Shown here: positions 1-7,927 of the stretch, piece by piece
Layout: every line of letters begins with the position of its first letter
Position numbering within the stretch: the first letter of the stretch is position 1
Assembly: GCF_009696275.1 (NCBI RefSeq)
Contig: NZ_VUMI01000056.1
Coordinates: 1 to 36,277 of the forward strand
Reading direction: 5' to 3'
Length of the DNA stretch: 36,277 nucleotides
Origin: Eisenbergiella porci
GTDB taxonomy: Bacteria > Bacillota > Clostridia > Lachnospirales > Lachnospiraceae
Position numbers and translations under genes: made by a program
The notes under the pieces: generated by a model
Databases searched by the model: none
Told to the model about the DNA's origin: nothing
Seen by the model: the letters and a program-made list of their open reading frames with translations, nothing else

Positions 1-127
1 TGAATTACATTTTAAAATCCCATGGCAATGGGTTTATTAAGGTTACCCTTTTTTACATCAGCTGCTTGAAAAAAACTTTGTAAACATTTTTCATTTTACC
101 TATTGACATTTCTTAGCTGGACTTTTT
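1..127. repeat. Left terminal inverted repeat (127 bp)
   Basis: This is the exact reverse complement of 36151-36277; identity stops at base 128 (c here, a in the other copy). It contains a small hairpin (CCCAT 19-23, ATGGG 28-32), is AT-rich and carries no gene. Both copies sit flush with the window ends. The length 127 equals a common largest k-mer in de Bruijn assembly, so the true repeat probably continues outward, for example as an insertion sequence present in two opposite copies. Real ends of an invertible or linear element would look the same. Confidence 0.95.
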
Positions 128-277
128 CTCTGGTATAGTTTTGCTGTAACTGTATTGCTGCCTCACAATTACGTTTTGCCTGCGTATATTTGAAAAAACT
201 TCCCGGCGCTCTGCCGTGGTGGCAGAAATGGCTAAAATCCGCCGCTGAAGTTTGTTAATTAGTATTCCTGTAAATGC

Positions 278-305
278 TTGAAAATATTTAAAAATACGGT
301 ACAAT
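278..305 (+). promoter_or_regulatory. Probable promoter of LacI-type gene
   Basis: TTGAAA (278-283), 16-bp spacer, TACAAT (300-305), about 45 bp before the GTG start. The 128-277 stretch between the terminal repeat and this promoter holds no gene that I can support. AAATTTATAAAT at 319-330 lies just downstream and recurs at 1524-1535, so it may be an operator. Confidence 0.5.
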
Positions 306-348
306 ATTATTATAAATAAAATTTATAAATTTAGTGAGGGGAAGAATC

Positions 349-1401
349 GTGGCAATTAAATCTAAAGAACTGGCCGGAATGCTTGGCGTTTCCACTGCGA
401 CGATGTCACTGGTACTGAATCATAAGCCCGGAATCAGTGATGAACTGCGCAGCTCTCTTCTGGCGAGAATTCAGGAGATGGGATACGGGTATATGATCAA
501 GGAGGAACCGCAGGAGCTGCAGGAAGGAAGCCCGGCTCCTATGAAGAATATCGCTTATCTTGTCATGTCCGATTATCAGGATGAGGGGGATGAGGCGGCT
601 TTTTTCCCTCCCGTTATTGAGGGGGCGGAGAGGGAAGCGAGACATCTGGGCTATCATTTTTCCATTATCCATATGTATGATGAAAAGGGCAGCCGGCTCC
701 GGGACAGCATAAGAAGGGAAGAATATGCGGGAATGCTCGTATATGCCGACGTGATGAGCCAGGAGTTGAAGAAAGAGCTGGATGCCATGGATATTCCCTA
801 TGTGATGCTGGACTGCTATGATCCGTTTGTGAAAGCCAGCTCCGTGACGGTAAACAGCCAGCAGGGCATTTATACCGCCGTACGTTACCTTCAGGAGAAG
901 GGCCACCGGGAAATCGGCTATGTGGCCACCGGAACTGCGCGCAGCTCGCTGCTGGAGAGACGGCGTTATTTTCATTATGCCATGGAGGATCTGGGACTGC
1001 AGCTGAACAGGGAGCATGATATTGTCACAAACTGCCGGGGAGCGAAGGCGCAGGAGTATCTGGAGCTGCTGTGGAAGGGCGGGGTGAAGCCGCCCACAGC
1101 GCTGCTTGTGGAAAATGATGTGCTGGCGATTCCCGTATACCGCGCCCTGAAAAGTGCCGGCTACCGGGTGCCGGAGGATGTGTCGGTCATCGGCTTTGAC
1201 GGGCGGAGCATATGCAGCATCATGGAACCCACGCTTACCACCATGCGGATTCCGCGCAGGCTGCTGGGCAGGAGCCTGATCATGCTGCTTCATAATAAAA
1301 TCGATATGAAGGCCCGTTCCATGGAGGATATTCCCGTCCGTCTGGAAATCAACGCGGAGCTGGTGGAAATGGAAAGCGTGTGTCCGGTGACATGGAAATA
1401 A
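349..1401 (+). CDS. LacI family transcriptional regulator
   Basis: 350-residue DNA-binding repressor of the LacI/GalR family. The N-terminal helix-turn-helix (about residues 3-30, reading ELAGMLGVSTATMSLVLN) is followed by a hinge and a periplasmic-binding-protein-like sensor domain that should bind a sugar or sugar phosphate. Typical family signatures are visible (PTALLVENDVLA, VPEDVSVIGFDG). I chose the GTG at 349 because AGGGGA precedes it at normal distance; a GTG at 334 is in frame but has no ribosome site. No metabolic gene follows it: the next coding sequence in this direction is more than 3 kb away. Its target is therefore not evident, unless it controls the promoter at 1519-1547, which shares an AT-rich motif with its own upstream region. 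Confidence 0.9.
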   Translation: MAIKSKELAGMLGVSTATMSLVLNHKPGISDELRSSLLARIQEMGYGYMIKEEPQELQEGSPAPMKNIAYLVMSDYQDEGDEAAFFPPVIEGAEREARHLGYHFSIIHMYDEKGSRLRDSIRREEYAGMLVYADVMSQELKKELDAMDIPYVMLDCYDPFVKASSVTVNSQQGIYTAVRYLQEKGHREIGYVATGTARSSLLERRRYFHYAMEDLGLQLNREHDIVTNCRGAKAQEYLELLWKGGVKPPTALLVENDVLAIPVYRALKSAGYRVPEDVSVIGFDGRSICSIMEPTLTTMRIPRRLLGRSLIMLLHNKIDMKARSMEDIPVRLEINAELVEMESVCPVTWK

Positions 1402-1518
1402 TGGGAAGGCCTGTGTCCGGTGCGGCGGCAGTTGAAGCATCATAAAGAAATATATGGGTTTAATTTGTAAATTAAATTTAGATAATTTATATTTTATATA
1501 AAAATTTATAAAAAATGT

Positions 1519-1547
1519 TTGACAAATTTATAAATATGTATTATGAT
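1519..1547 (+). promoter_or_regulatory. Near-consensus promoter with no gene downstream
   Basis: TTGACA (1519-1524), 17-bp spacer, TATGAT (1542-1547). The expected start site is near 1554. AAATTTATAAAT (1524-1535) lies in the spacer and also at 319-330 before the LacI gene, so it may be an operator. Downstream there is no convincing coding sequence until a terminator-like hairpin at 1859-1900. Confidence 0.65.
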
Positions 1548-1553
1548 ATACCT

Positions 1554-1901
1554 AAGTTGAAAAGTCATCAACCCACAAAATTCGCTGGTGCGGCTTCGGC
1601 TGCGCCAGCACCCCCCCCTTAAAGATTTATAAGTAAATACCTTCGGTATTCCATGCCGGGTTTTTGATAGCCGCAGTGTCAGGCATATAATCCATGGAAT
1701 TCAGATGAAGACGTTTATACCATTGAGTGGTGTAAGCGCCTTTTTTGCTTTGCGGAAAAGTCCGGCATGATCCTCCTGCGAAAGCTTTTTTTCCTGTCGC
1801 TGTCCATCCATGATGAGAAAATGTGCGGGCGGACAGTAACGTTTTGTGAAATGGGTAAAAAAATGACAGTTACCGTAATCTTTGGTAAGCTGTCATTTTT
1901 A
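1554..1901 (+). ncRNA. Possible structured noncoding transcript
   Basis: Inferred transcript between a strong promoter (1519-1547) and a terminator-like hairpin (1859-1901). It contains an 11-bp stem with a TTCG loop (1584-1609), a small stem AATACC-TTC-GGTATT (1636-1650), and a wider pairing ATTCCATG (1648-1655) with CATGGAAT (1693-1700) that encloses ATGCC/GGCAT. An eight-C run follows the first stem. An ATG-initiated 65-codon frame at 1767-1964 has no ribosome site and extends beyond the terminator, so I do not call it. The region could instead be the scar of a deleted operon. No known RNA family was recognised. Confidence 0.3.
1859..1901. terminator. Bidirectional terminator-like hairpin
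   Basis: AAAAATGACAG (1859-1869) pairs with CTGTCATTTTT (1890-1900), and inside it TTACC pairs with GGTAA. A-run and T-run flanks make it usable on both strands. On minus it lies about 125 bp past the mrp stop and would end that operon. Confidence 0.65.
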
Positions 1902-2026
1902 CAGGCCGCGCAGAGCCTGATTATGTTTACAGGCAGACGGCATTTTGAAATCTTTTATACTTAATAAGCGGGACGGTCAATGGCGTGACAGTCCGGCCGC
2001 AGGCTGAATTGTTACGCCATTGTTAT

Positions 2027-2857
2027 TTAATTACAGATTTTTTCAAGAGAAGCGGAAAGCTCTGCAAGCCAGGGCGCGTCCACCGCTTCGATTTCCCCTT
2101 TGTCACAGGCGGAGGCAATTGCAGGGTCGATGGGCAGCTTGGATACGGAGACAATTCCGTGTCTTGCGGCGATTTCATCGATATGGCTTTCGCCGAAAAT
2201 ACTGTGCCTGCTCTTGCAGTCGGGACATTCAAAATAGGACATGTTTTCCACAATGCCGAGAACGGGGATATTCATCATTTCAGCCATTTTAACAGCCTTT
2301 TCAACGATGACGGAAACAAGCTCCTGAGGGGAGGTCACCACGATGATGCCCTTTAAGGGGAGGGACTGGAATACGGTCAGAGGAACGTCACCGGTTCCGG
2401 GAGGCATGTCCACAAACATATAATCCACATTTTCCCAGATAACGTCGGTCCAGAACTGGCTGACTGCACCCGCAATGATGGGGCCGCGCCACAGCACGGG
2501 ATCCGTATCATTGTCCAGCAGCAGGTTGATGGACATGACATCAATTCCACCGCGGGATTTCACAGGGATAAGCCCCATTTCGTTGGCGTATGCTTTTTCG
2601 TGGATGCCGAAGGCTTTGGGGATGGAGGGGCCTGTGATATCCGCATCAATGACTGCGGAATGGTATCCCTTCTTCTGCATGGAAGAAGCCAGCAGGGAAG
2701 TCACCAGGGATTTTCCCACGCCGCCCTTGCCGCTGACTACGGCGATTACATTTTTGATGCTGGACATTTCGTGAGGGGCCTGAAGCATGCTTTTCGGGTC
2801 CCTGTCCTTGCAGGTTTCCCCGCAGGACGAACAATCGTGATTGCAGTTTTCACTCAT
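2027..2857 (-). CDS. mrp: Mrp/NBP35-type P-loop ATPase (Fe-S carrier)
   Basis: 276-residue Mrp/NBP35 family ATPase, a cytoplasmic carrier that binds and transfers iron-sulfur clusters. The deviant Walker A GKGGVGKS lies at residues 43-50, the switch/Walker B region reads FVDMPPGTGD, and a C-terminal CPDC (about residue 215) is the pair of cysteines that bridges a cluster in a dimer. The N-terminus is cysteine-rich (CNHDCSSCGETC), as in NBP35-like members of anaerobes. GGAATC before the ATG fits a ribosome site. It is the last gene of a minus-strand group with desulfoferrodoxin and DUF134; Mrp next to DUF134 and NifX-like proteins is a recurrent clostridial arrangement. Confidence 0.93.
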   Translation of the reverse strand: MSENCNHDCSSCGETCKDRDPKSMLQAPHEMSSIKNVIAVVSGKGGVGKSLVTSLLASSMQKKGYHSAVIDADITGPSIPKAFGIHEKAYANEMGLIPVKSRGGIDVMSINLLLDNDTDPVLWRGPIIAGAVSQFWTDVIWENVDYMFVDMPPGTGDVPLTVFQSLPLKGIIVVTSPQELVSVIVEKAVKMAEMMNIPVLGIVENMSYFECPDCKSRHSIFGESHIDEIAARHGIVSVSKLPIDPAIASACDKGEIEAVDAPWLAELSASLEKICN

Positions 2858-2939
2858 TTTTAATGATTCCTTTCACATGTACTTGTCTATTTTACCATGA
2901 GCCTGAGCGGCTTACGATATCGGATGGGAAACCACCATA

Positions 2940-2970
2940 AAGCTCACAAAGCATAAAGCGTTGTGAGCTT
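2940..2970. repeat. Inverted repeat between dfx and mrp
   Basis: Perfect 10-bp arms AAGCTCACAA (2940-2949) and TTGTGAGCTT (2961-2970) with an 11-base loop. There is no clear T-run on either strand, so it may be an RNA processing or stabilising stem, or an operator, rather than a strong terminator. Confidence 0.6.
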
Positions 2971-3010
2971 ATGAATAGAAGGCTGATTAAGGTATAAGCT
3001 TAAGGGTATG

Positions 3011-3391
3011 TTATAATTCGGTTTTCCACAGGCCGTGCAGATTGCAGTATGCATATACGGCCACGGGCTTAACGCCGGCGGTATGGAAGACTGCTTCGGG
3101 AGCTTCGCCGGGAGAGAGTGCCTTACGGCTGCCGCCGTTTTCCAGCTCCAGGTAAATCCATTCAATGTGATGTTCTTCCAGCATGGGGTGAACGGCGCTG
3201 CCTACCTGTATTTTTACGGTGTCGCCTTCAACGGTAACGGCAGGAACGTGCTTTTCCAGGCTGGCGTCAACAGTGTTGGCCTTAAGCTCTTCCATGGGTT
3301 CTCCGCAGCAGATAACGGGAACGCCCGCATCATGAATCATTTCCACCTGGTTGCCGCAGTGTCTGCAGATAAAAAATTTTACATTACTCAT
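3011..3391 (-). CDS. dfx: Desulfoferrodoxin (superoxide reductase)
   Basis: 126-residue cytoplasmic superoxide reductase that reduces superoxide to hydrogen peroxide without releasing oxygen, using electrons from rubredoxin. Both iron sites are visible. The N-terminal desulforedoxin site is C9, C12, C28 and C29. The catalytic [Fe(His)4(Cys)] site is H48, H68, H74, C116 and H119. Length and residue spacing match two-iron desulfoferrodoxins. It lies between DUF134 and mrp on the same strand, 109 bp after the former. A candidate electron donor, rubredoxin, is encoded at 24222-24383 in this same window. Confidence 0.96.
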   Translation of the reverse strand: MSNVKFFICRHCGNQVEMIHDAGVPVICCGEPMEELKANTVDASLEKHVPAVTVEGDTVKIQVGSAVHPMLEEHHIEWIYLELENGGSRKALSPGEAPEAVFHTAGVKPVAVYAYCNLHGLWKTEL

Positions 3392-3500
3392 AATTATGTT
3401 CTCCCTGTTTCTCCGTTATACAACGGAATCCTTTGGTTATGCCGGTATCGGGCTGTGTATCGTTCCGGCGCCGGCCGGGCGGGTCAAATGTTTACGGTAT

Positions 3501-3917
3501 TCAGTTGGTTTGCTTACGCGGCGGCATTTGACCGGCACTGGTTACTTGTTTCTGAGAATCTTTATTCGGGGAATTCTGGCTGCAGCCTTTGCGCCTCCGG
3601 CATTCAGCGGCGGGGCAGCAGCCGTTTCCGTCACAGAGCCGGAAGGTGCCTCCTTGGATATGGAGCAGCTTTCCGTTCACGAGGGAATCCGCCATCTTCC
3701 TGCGTGCTTCATTATAAATCATCTGAACGGTGGAGCGGGCGATGGTCATCCGTTCCGCGCATTCCTCCTGGGTACAGCCCTTCAAATCTATCAGGCGGAT
3801 ACATTCATATTCGTCAACAGTCATAAATATGACTTCTGTTTCCGTGCTGTTCAGGGGCCCGAAGGTACATGACTTGGGCAGGCAGCAGACGTTTCGTTCC
3901 TTGATGGGACGCGGCAT
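3501..3917 (-). CDS. DUF134/UPF0251 family DNA-binding protein
   Basis: 138-residue member of the DUF134 family, small proteins with a sigma-70 region-4-like helix-turn-helix. The N-terminus starts MPRPIKERNVCCLP, typical of the family. The middle (about residues 35-75: DEYECIRLIDLKG, then CAERMTIARSTVQMIYNEAR) is the HTH core. The C-terminal part carries a cysteine cluster (CDGNGCCPAAECRRRKGC) that could bind metal or a cluster. The precise function of the family is not established. It heads the minus-strand dfx/mrp group and has a consensus promoter with repeated ACATGTTT motifs, so autoregulation is plausible. Confidence 0.88.
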   Translation of the reverse strand: MPRPIKERNVCCLPKSCTFGPLNSTETEVIFMTVDEYECIRLIDLKGCTQEECAERMTIARSTVQMIYNEARRKMADSLVNGKLLHIQGGTFRLCDGNGCCPAAECRRRKGCSQNSPNKDSQKQVTSAGQMPPRKQTN

Positions 3918-3963
3918 AACTTCACCTCATGTTTCCGGCTTGTGTAATTGGCATATGCTGTTT

Positions 3964-4000
3964 ACATGTTTCATTATACATGTTTTCAGGAAGATGTCAA
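3964..4000 (-). promoter_or_regulatory. Consensus promoter and repeat operator of DUF134-dfx-mrp
   Basis: Read on minus: TTGACA (4000-3995), 16-bp spacer, TATAAT (3978-3973). ACATGTTT occurs at 3964-3971 and 3978-3985, 14 bp apart and flanking the -10 box, so a repressor bound there would block RNA polymerase. ACATGT also occurs at 2875-2880, just upstream of mrp. Confidence 0.6.
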
Positions 4001-4050
4001 TAGGGAAATAATAATTGTTACTATTTCTGGTTTGTACAATGGGGGTGGTT

Positions 4051-4404
4051 GCCTGCCGCTGTGGGTATTGCGCCCGGGGAGGGGCCGGTCCTGTGTTCTG
4101 AGGGGAGGGGGGAGCCACAGGGGTATTCCTGAATCCAGTTTCAAAAACGGGGTGTTTCTAACCGTCCGGGTGCACCGGTATTTTGCCAGCGTGGCTGAAC
4201 TCCTCGATCAGCGACTTCGTCGGCTGCTCTCGTCCAGCGACTTTAGTCGCTTGCGCCACTAAGGGCGGCAGAATACCGCTCCTCCGGGGCGGTAAGAAAT
4301 ATCACCGTTTTTTCGGATGGATTCGGGAATATCCCCTGCGGCTCCCCCTCCCCTCAGAACGCAGGACCGGCCTCTCCCCGGGCGCAATACCCACAGCGGC
4401 AGGC
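4051..4404. repeat. Long imperfect inverted repeat, 137-bp arms
   Basis: Arm 4051-4187 is closely similar to the reverse complement of 4267-4404. Both arms read, on opposite strands, GCCTGCCGCTGTGGGTATTG and onward, with scattered substitutions and small indels. The outer ~70 bp are the most alike. The 79-bp spacer contains AGCGACT-TT-AGTCGCT and other small stems. GC is much higher than in the flanks. The pattern suits two copies of an intergenic repeat inserted head to head, or one large cruciform-forming element. No transposase is present. I see no gene between 3918 and 4560. Confidence 0.88.
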
Positions 4405-4463
4405 GGCGTAGGTTGTGGATAAAAAGAGAAAGGGAAAAATATAAAAAATTAAAAAGTGGGGTA

Positions 4464-4492
4464 TTGAAAGCGGGAGGGGTATCATTTATAGT
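4464..4492 (+). promoter_or_regulatory. Probable promoter of nucleotidyltransferase gene
   Basis: TTGAAA (4464-4469), 17-bp spacer, TATAGT (4487-4492), about 70 bp before the ATG at 4561. Confidence 0.5.
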
Positions 4493-4560
4493 GGGGGTGA
4501 CGGGTATTTTTTTAACCGTATATATGAATAAAATAAGAAGGATTGAGGAGAGGAACGGGT

Positions 4561-5346
4561 ATGTATAAGCATCATGAGGAGTCACTGAAGATACTGGAGG
4601 ATATGTTCCGGGGGAGGGATGAGGTGATTGCGTTGGTTTTCGGCGGTTCTGTGGCTAAGGGGGTGGAACGGGTTGATTCGGATCTGGATGCCATGGTTAT
4701 TGTGACGCCGGAGTATTTTGAGGAGTGTATGAGAAAGAACCGGACGGCGGAGTGTCTTTTTGGGTGTACGTATGAGGGCGGTTATTTCGATATTAAGTAT
4801 ATGACGAAGGAGTATCTGGTGCAGGCGGCGGAGAAGGGCAGTGAGCCTACGAGGAATTCTTTTGTGAAGTCGAGGGTGCTTTTTTCCAGTGATCCGGAGA
4901 TTGAGGGGATTGTGGCAAGGATTCCTGTATTTCAGGAAAGGGAGCGGGAGGAGAAGCTGCTTTCTTTTTACAGTGATCTGCAGCTGAATTATAATTATTT
5001 CTGGAAGTGTTGTAAGCCGGATGGGTATATGAAGATCCGGACGGCGAGTGAGATTGTTTATGCGTTGTATCGGCTGGTGCTGCAGGAGAACAGGGTGTTG
5101 TTCCCGTCTAACCGCAGGCTGGAGGATACGGTGGCGGGTGTGGAGAACAAGCCGGAGGGATTGGTGGAGAACTGCAGGGAGTTCTGTGAGACTATGGATT
5201 CTGAGCTTCTGGACAGGATCGTGGAGAGCTATCATGAGTGGACGGGCTATGATTATCCCAGGGATAATAATATCTGCTGTTCTCAGTATTGTTTGGACTT
5301 TGAAAAATGGTGGCTTTATCCCAGGCCGTTGGTTGGGGAATGGTAA
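4561..5346 (+). CDS. Nucleotidyltransferase-domain protein
   Basis: 261-residue protein with the pol-beta/KNTase-type nucleotidyltransferase signature: GGS at 28-30 followed by D41 and D43 in VDSDLDAMV, which would bind metal and NTP. The rest is helical and resembles the helical partner domain of aminoglycoside-type or uncharacterised gut nucleotidyltransferases (LYRLVLQENRVLFP; YHEWTGYDYP near the end). It may transfer a nucleotide to a small molecule or protein, but the substrate is unknown and resistance should not be assumed. The ATG at 4561 follows GAGGAGAGG; an in-frame TTG at 4543 overlaps that site. It stands alone with its own promoter, downstream of the large inverted repeat. Confidence 0.8.
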   Translation: MYKHHEESLKILEDMFRGRDEVIALVFGGSVAKGVERVDSDLDAMVIVTPEYFEECMRKNRTAECLFGCTYEGGYFDIKYMTKEYLVQAAEKGSEPTRNSFVKSRVLFSSDPEIEGIVARIPVFQEREREEKLLSFYSDLQLNYNYFWKCCKPDGYMKIRTASEIVYALYRLVLQENRVLFPSNRRLEDTVAGVENKPEGLVENCREFCETMDSELLDRIVESYHEWTGYDYPRDNNICCSQYCLDFEKWWLYPRPLVGEW

Positions 5347-5559
5347 GCCGGGGCGGTATGTCCTGCTGTGGTGTAAAAGCTGGGGATAAACTATTATTTT
5401 TGATATGTAAAATGAGGTTTGTGTGATAGGATAAGCTTTTGGTTTGTGGTAATATGGCAGTGTTGTGCCGGCGCCCGGGCTTGAGAAGCGAGAGGCTGAA
5501 GGGGCGGCGGTATTGGAGCAGAGGGCCGGGGAACCGGCGCAAAGAAGGAGGAAGCCAGG

Positions 5560-6846
5560 ATGGAGAAGATGCTGCCTGAAGCATTGCTTAAACTGATTAA
5601 GAGGGTGGAGGAGAATTTCCCGGAGGATCCGAAGATGGTGCAGCTGTTTGTGAACTGTTTTACCAATACGCTGGATACTACGGTGAAGAGGCTGCCTGAC
5701 AAAACTACATATATTATTACGGGGGATATTCCGGCCATGTGGCTGCGTGACAGCGTGGCGCAGATACGGCCTTATCTGATGGCTGCCGGCGAGGAAGGCG
5801 ATATCGCGGATATGCTGGTGGGGCTGGTGAAAAAGCAGTTTTTCTATGTAAATCTGGATCCGTATGCGAATGCGTTTAACCAGGAGGCCAACGGGAACTG
5901 CTGGGAGCATGATGAGACGGATATGGGGCCCTGGATCTGGGAGAGGAAATATGAGCTGGATTCTCTGTGTTATCCCATCCAGCTTTCTTATCTGGTATGG
6001 AAAAATACGGGGCGGACGGATCAGTTTGACGAGACGTTTGTAAAGGGTGTGCGAAGGATCCTCAAGGTGTGGCGTACGGAGCAGCATCATGAGGAAGAAT
6101 CGCCCTACAGGTTTGTGAGGAAGGGCTGTTATTTTACGGACACGCTTTCCAGGAACGGGAAGGGCGCGTTGGTGAAGTCCGGGACTGGGCTGATCTGGTC
6201 GGGTTTCCGTCCCAGCGATGATGCCTGTACATATGGTTATCTGATTCCTTCCAATATGTTTGCATCGGTGGTGCTTGGTTATCTGGCAGAAATTGCCGGG
6301 GAGGTCCTGAAGGATGAGGAGCTGGCGGCAGAGGCTGAGAGCTTCCGGCAGGAGGTCAGGAATGCCATAGAGACGCTCGCCGTGATTAAAAATGAGTATT
6401 ACGGAAGAATTTATGCGTATGAAACGGATGGCTACGGGCAGTATCTGCTGATGGATGATGCCAATGTGCCGAGTCTCCTGGCCATGGAGTATCTGGGCTA
6501 TGAGGGCGACAGGGAAGTGATGGAGAACACGAGGCGTTTTATCCTGAGTGAGGGAAATCCTTATTATTTCAAGGGAAAAGCGGCGGCCGGAATCGGCAGT
6601 CCACATGTGCCTCCTTATTATATCTGGCATATAGGGCTGGCAATCCAGGGGCTGACGGAGGCGTCGAGGGAAGAAAAGCTGCGTCTGCTGCAGCTGATGC
6701 GTGATACGGACGGCGGCAAGGGAATGATGCACGAGGGCTTCCATGTGGATGATCCTTCCAAATATACGAGAGAATGGTTTTCCTGGGCCAATGCGGTATT
6801 CTGCGAGCTTGTGCTGGATTACTGTCAGATCAGGGTGAAAAAATAG
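5560..6846 (+). CDS. GH125 exo-alpha-1,6-mannosidase
   Basis: 428-residue glycoside hydrolase of family 125 (formerly DUF1237), an inverting enzyme that removes non-reducing alpha-1,6-linked mannose, as found in N-glycans and yeast mannan. Family blocks are clear: TGDIPAMWLRDSVAQ near the N-terminus, ETDMGPWIWERKYELDSLC, then SGFRPSDDACTYGY with the likely general acid at D220, and MMHEGF with the likely general base at E392. The length is usual for the family. There is no signal peptide, so it acts in the cytoplasm on imported oligosaccharides. AAGGAGGAAG precedes the ATG. It is followed after 31 bp by the PHP gene, and the two appear to share a transcript ending at the 8158-8208 terminator. 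Confidence 0.95.
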   Translation: MEKMLPEALLKLIKRVEENFPEDPKMVQLFVNCFTNTLDTTVKRLPDKTTYIITGDIPAMWLRDSVAQIRPYLMAAGEEGDIADMLVGLVKKQFFYVNLDPYANAFNQEANGNCWEHDETDMGPWIWERKYELDSLCYPIQLSYLVWKNTGRTDQFDETFVKGVRRILKVWRTEQHHEEESPYRFVRKGCYFTDTLSRNGKGALVKSGTGLIWSGFRPSDDACTYGYLIPSNMFASVVLGYLAEIAGEVLKDEELAAEAESFRQEVRNAIETLAVIKNEYYGRIYAYETDGYGQYLLMDDANVPSLLAMEYLGYEGDREVMENTRRFILSEGNPYYFKGKAAAGIGSPHVPPYYIWHIGLAIQGLTEASREEKLRLLQLMRDTDGGKGMMHEGFHVDDPSKYTREWFSWANAVFCELVLDYCQIRVKK

Positions 6847-6877
6847 CCGGTAAGGGCGGAAAAAAGGAGTGCAGGGC

Positions 6878-7927
6878 ATGGGAACATTTTATTTATTGCC
6901 GGAAAAGGGAAATTTTTACAAAGCGAATCTGCATTGCCATACGGTGGTTTCGGATGGGGCGCTGACGCCGGAGCAGGTGAAGGAGGCGTATCAGAAGGAA
7001 GGGTATTCTATTGTGGCCTTTACGGATCACAGGCAGTACTGTAAGCATGAGGAGCTGGATGATGACAGGTTTTTGAGTATCGCCGCTTTTGAGGCGGATA
7101 TCAATCAGTTCAGCGCCCATGAGAACGCCTGGCCCACGCTTAAGGTGTATCATTTTAATTTTTATGATAAGTACCCGGAGCGGCGGGAGAAGGAAGAAAA
7201 TATTGCGCTTCCTTTAAAACGTTATAGTGATACGGAGTACATCAACGGCTATATTGAGCTGATGAAGGCAGAGGGCTTCCTTTGCTGCTATAATCATCCT
7301 TACTGGTCGCTGCAGACCTATGAGGATTATAAGGATTTACGCGGGCTGTGGGCGATGGAAATCTATAATCACGGCTGTGAGCATGACGGGCTGTATGGCT
7401 TCAACCCTCAGTCCTATGATGAAATGCTGCGCACAGGCCAGCGAATTTATACGGTGGCGACCGATGATAACCATAACAGCTTTCCCTTTGATTCGCCGCT
7501 GTGTGATTCCTTCGGCGGCTTTACTATGGTGAAGGCGGAGAAGCTGGAATACGGCGCGGTGATGGAAGCCCTGGAAAAGGGAGATTTCTATTTTTCCATG
7601 GGGCCGGAGATTAAGGAGGCTTATATCCGTGACAGGAAGCTGGTGGTAAAGACCTCTCCTGTGGAAAAAATCTTCGTTATCCAGGAAGGGCGGAATTGTT
7701 ATAAGAAGCTGGCCGGCAGAGGTGAGACAATTACGGAAGCGGAATTTGAGTTATCCGGAAGGGAAGGCTATATCCGTGTGGAGATCCGTGATGGAAAGGG
7801 TATGTACGCGGGCACGAGCGCTTACTGGATGGACGAAATACCCGCCGGCGCGATGACGGAATCAAAGACCTCGCTGCAAGCAACGAGGTATCAAACTTGC
7901 AACGCTGCAGAGCAGCGGGGTATTTGA
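6878..7927 (+). CDS. PHP-domain metal-dependent phosphoesterase
   Basis: 349-residue protein with an N-terminal PHP domain, a di- or trinuclear metal site that hydrolyses phosphate esters. Visible ligands are NLHCHT (H19, H21), D26, TDH (D50, H51), the acidic AAFEADI (about 70), a later YNHPYW, and ATDDNHN. The C-terminal half (about 235-330) looks like a beta-rich accessory region. I chose the ATG at 6878 because AAGGAG lies at correct distance; the GTG at 6869 abuts it. The last ~20 residues (from ESKTSLQATRY on) are encoded by a structured intergenic repeat, so the original end was probably overwritten. The link with GH125 suggests a phosphorylated mannoside substrate, but that is inference. 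Confidence 0.85.
   Translation: MGTFYLLPEKGNFYKANLHCHTVVSDGALTPEQVKEAYQKEGYSIVAFTDHRQYCKHEELDDDRFLSIAAFEADINQFSAHENAWPTLKVYHFNFYDKYPERREKEENIALPLKRYSDTEYINGYIELMKAEGFLCCYNHPYWSLQTYEDYKDLRGLWAMEIYNHGCEHDGLYGFNPQSYDEMLRTGQRIYTVATDDNHNSFPFDSPLCDSFGGFTMVKAEKLEYGAVMEALEKGDFYFSMGPEIKEAYIRDRKLVVKTSPVEKIFVIQEGRNCYKKLAGRGETITEAEFELSGREGYIRVEIRDGKGMYAGTSAYWMDEIPAGAMTESKTSLQATRYQTCNAAEQRGI

Noticed and set aside
1731-1760. GTAAGCGCC followed by T-rich sequence, resembling an IS66-type terminal repeat
   Set aside because: There is no second matching end, no target duplication seen and no transposase fragment nearby; the match is too short to call.
1767-1964. 65-codon open frame on plus
   Set aside because: It has no ribosome site, no recognisable composition, and it runs through the terminator hairpin at 1859-1900.
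3948-4585. Two facing frames with the same LPLWVLRPGRGRSC peptide
   Set aside because: They are the translations of the two arms of the inverted repeat, with no ribosome sites, not genes.
4561-5346. Antibiotic (aminoglycoside) nucleotidyltransferase
   Set aside because: Only the general catalytic signature is present; nothing specific to known resistance enzymes can be seen.
4582-6879. 765-codon open frame on minus opposite the nucleotidyltransferase and GH125 genes
   Set aside because: It is antisense to two well supported genes, with His/Arg/Ile-rich composition typical of a shadow frame and no family motif.
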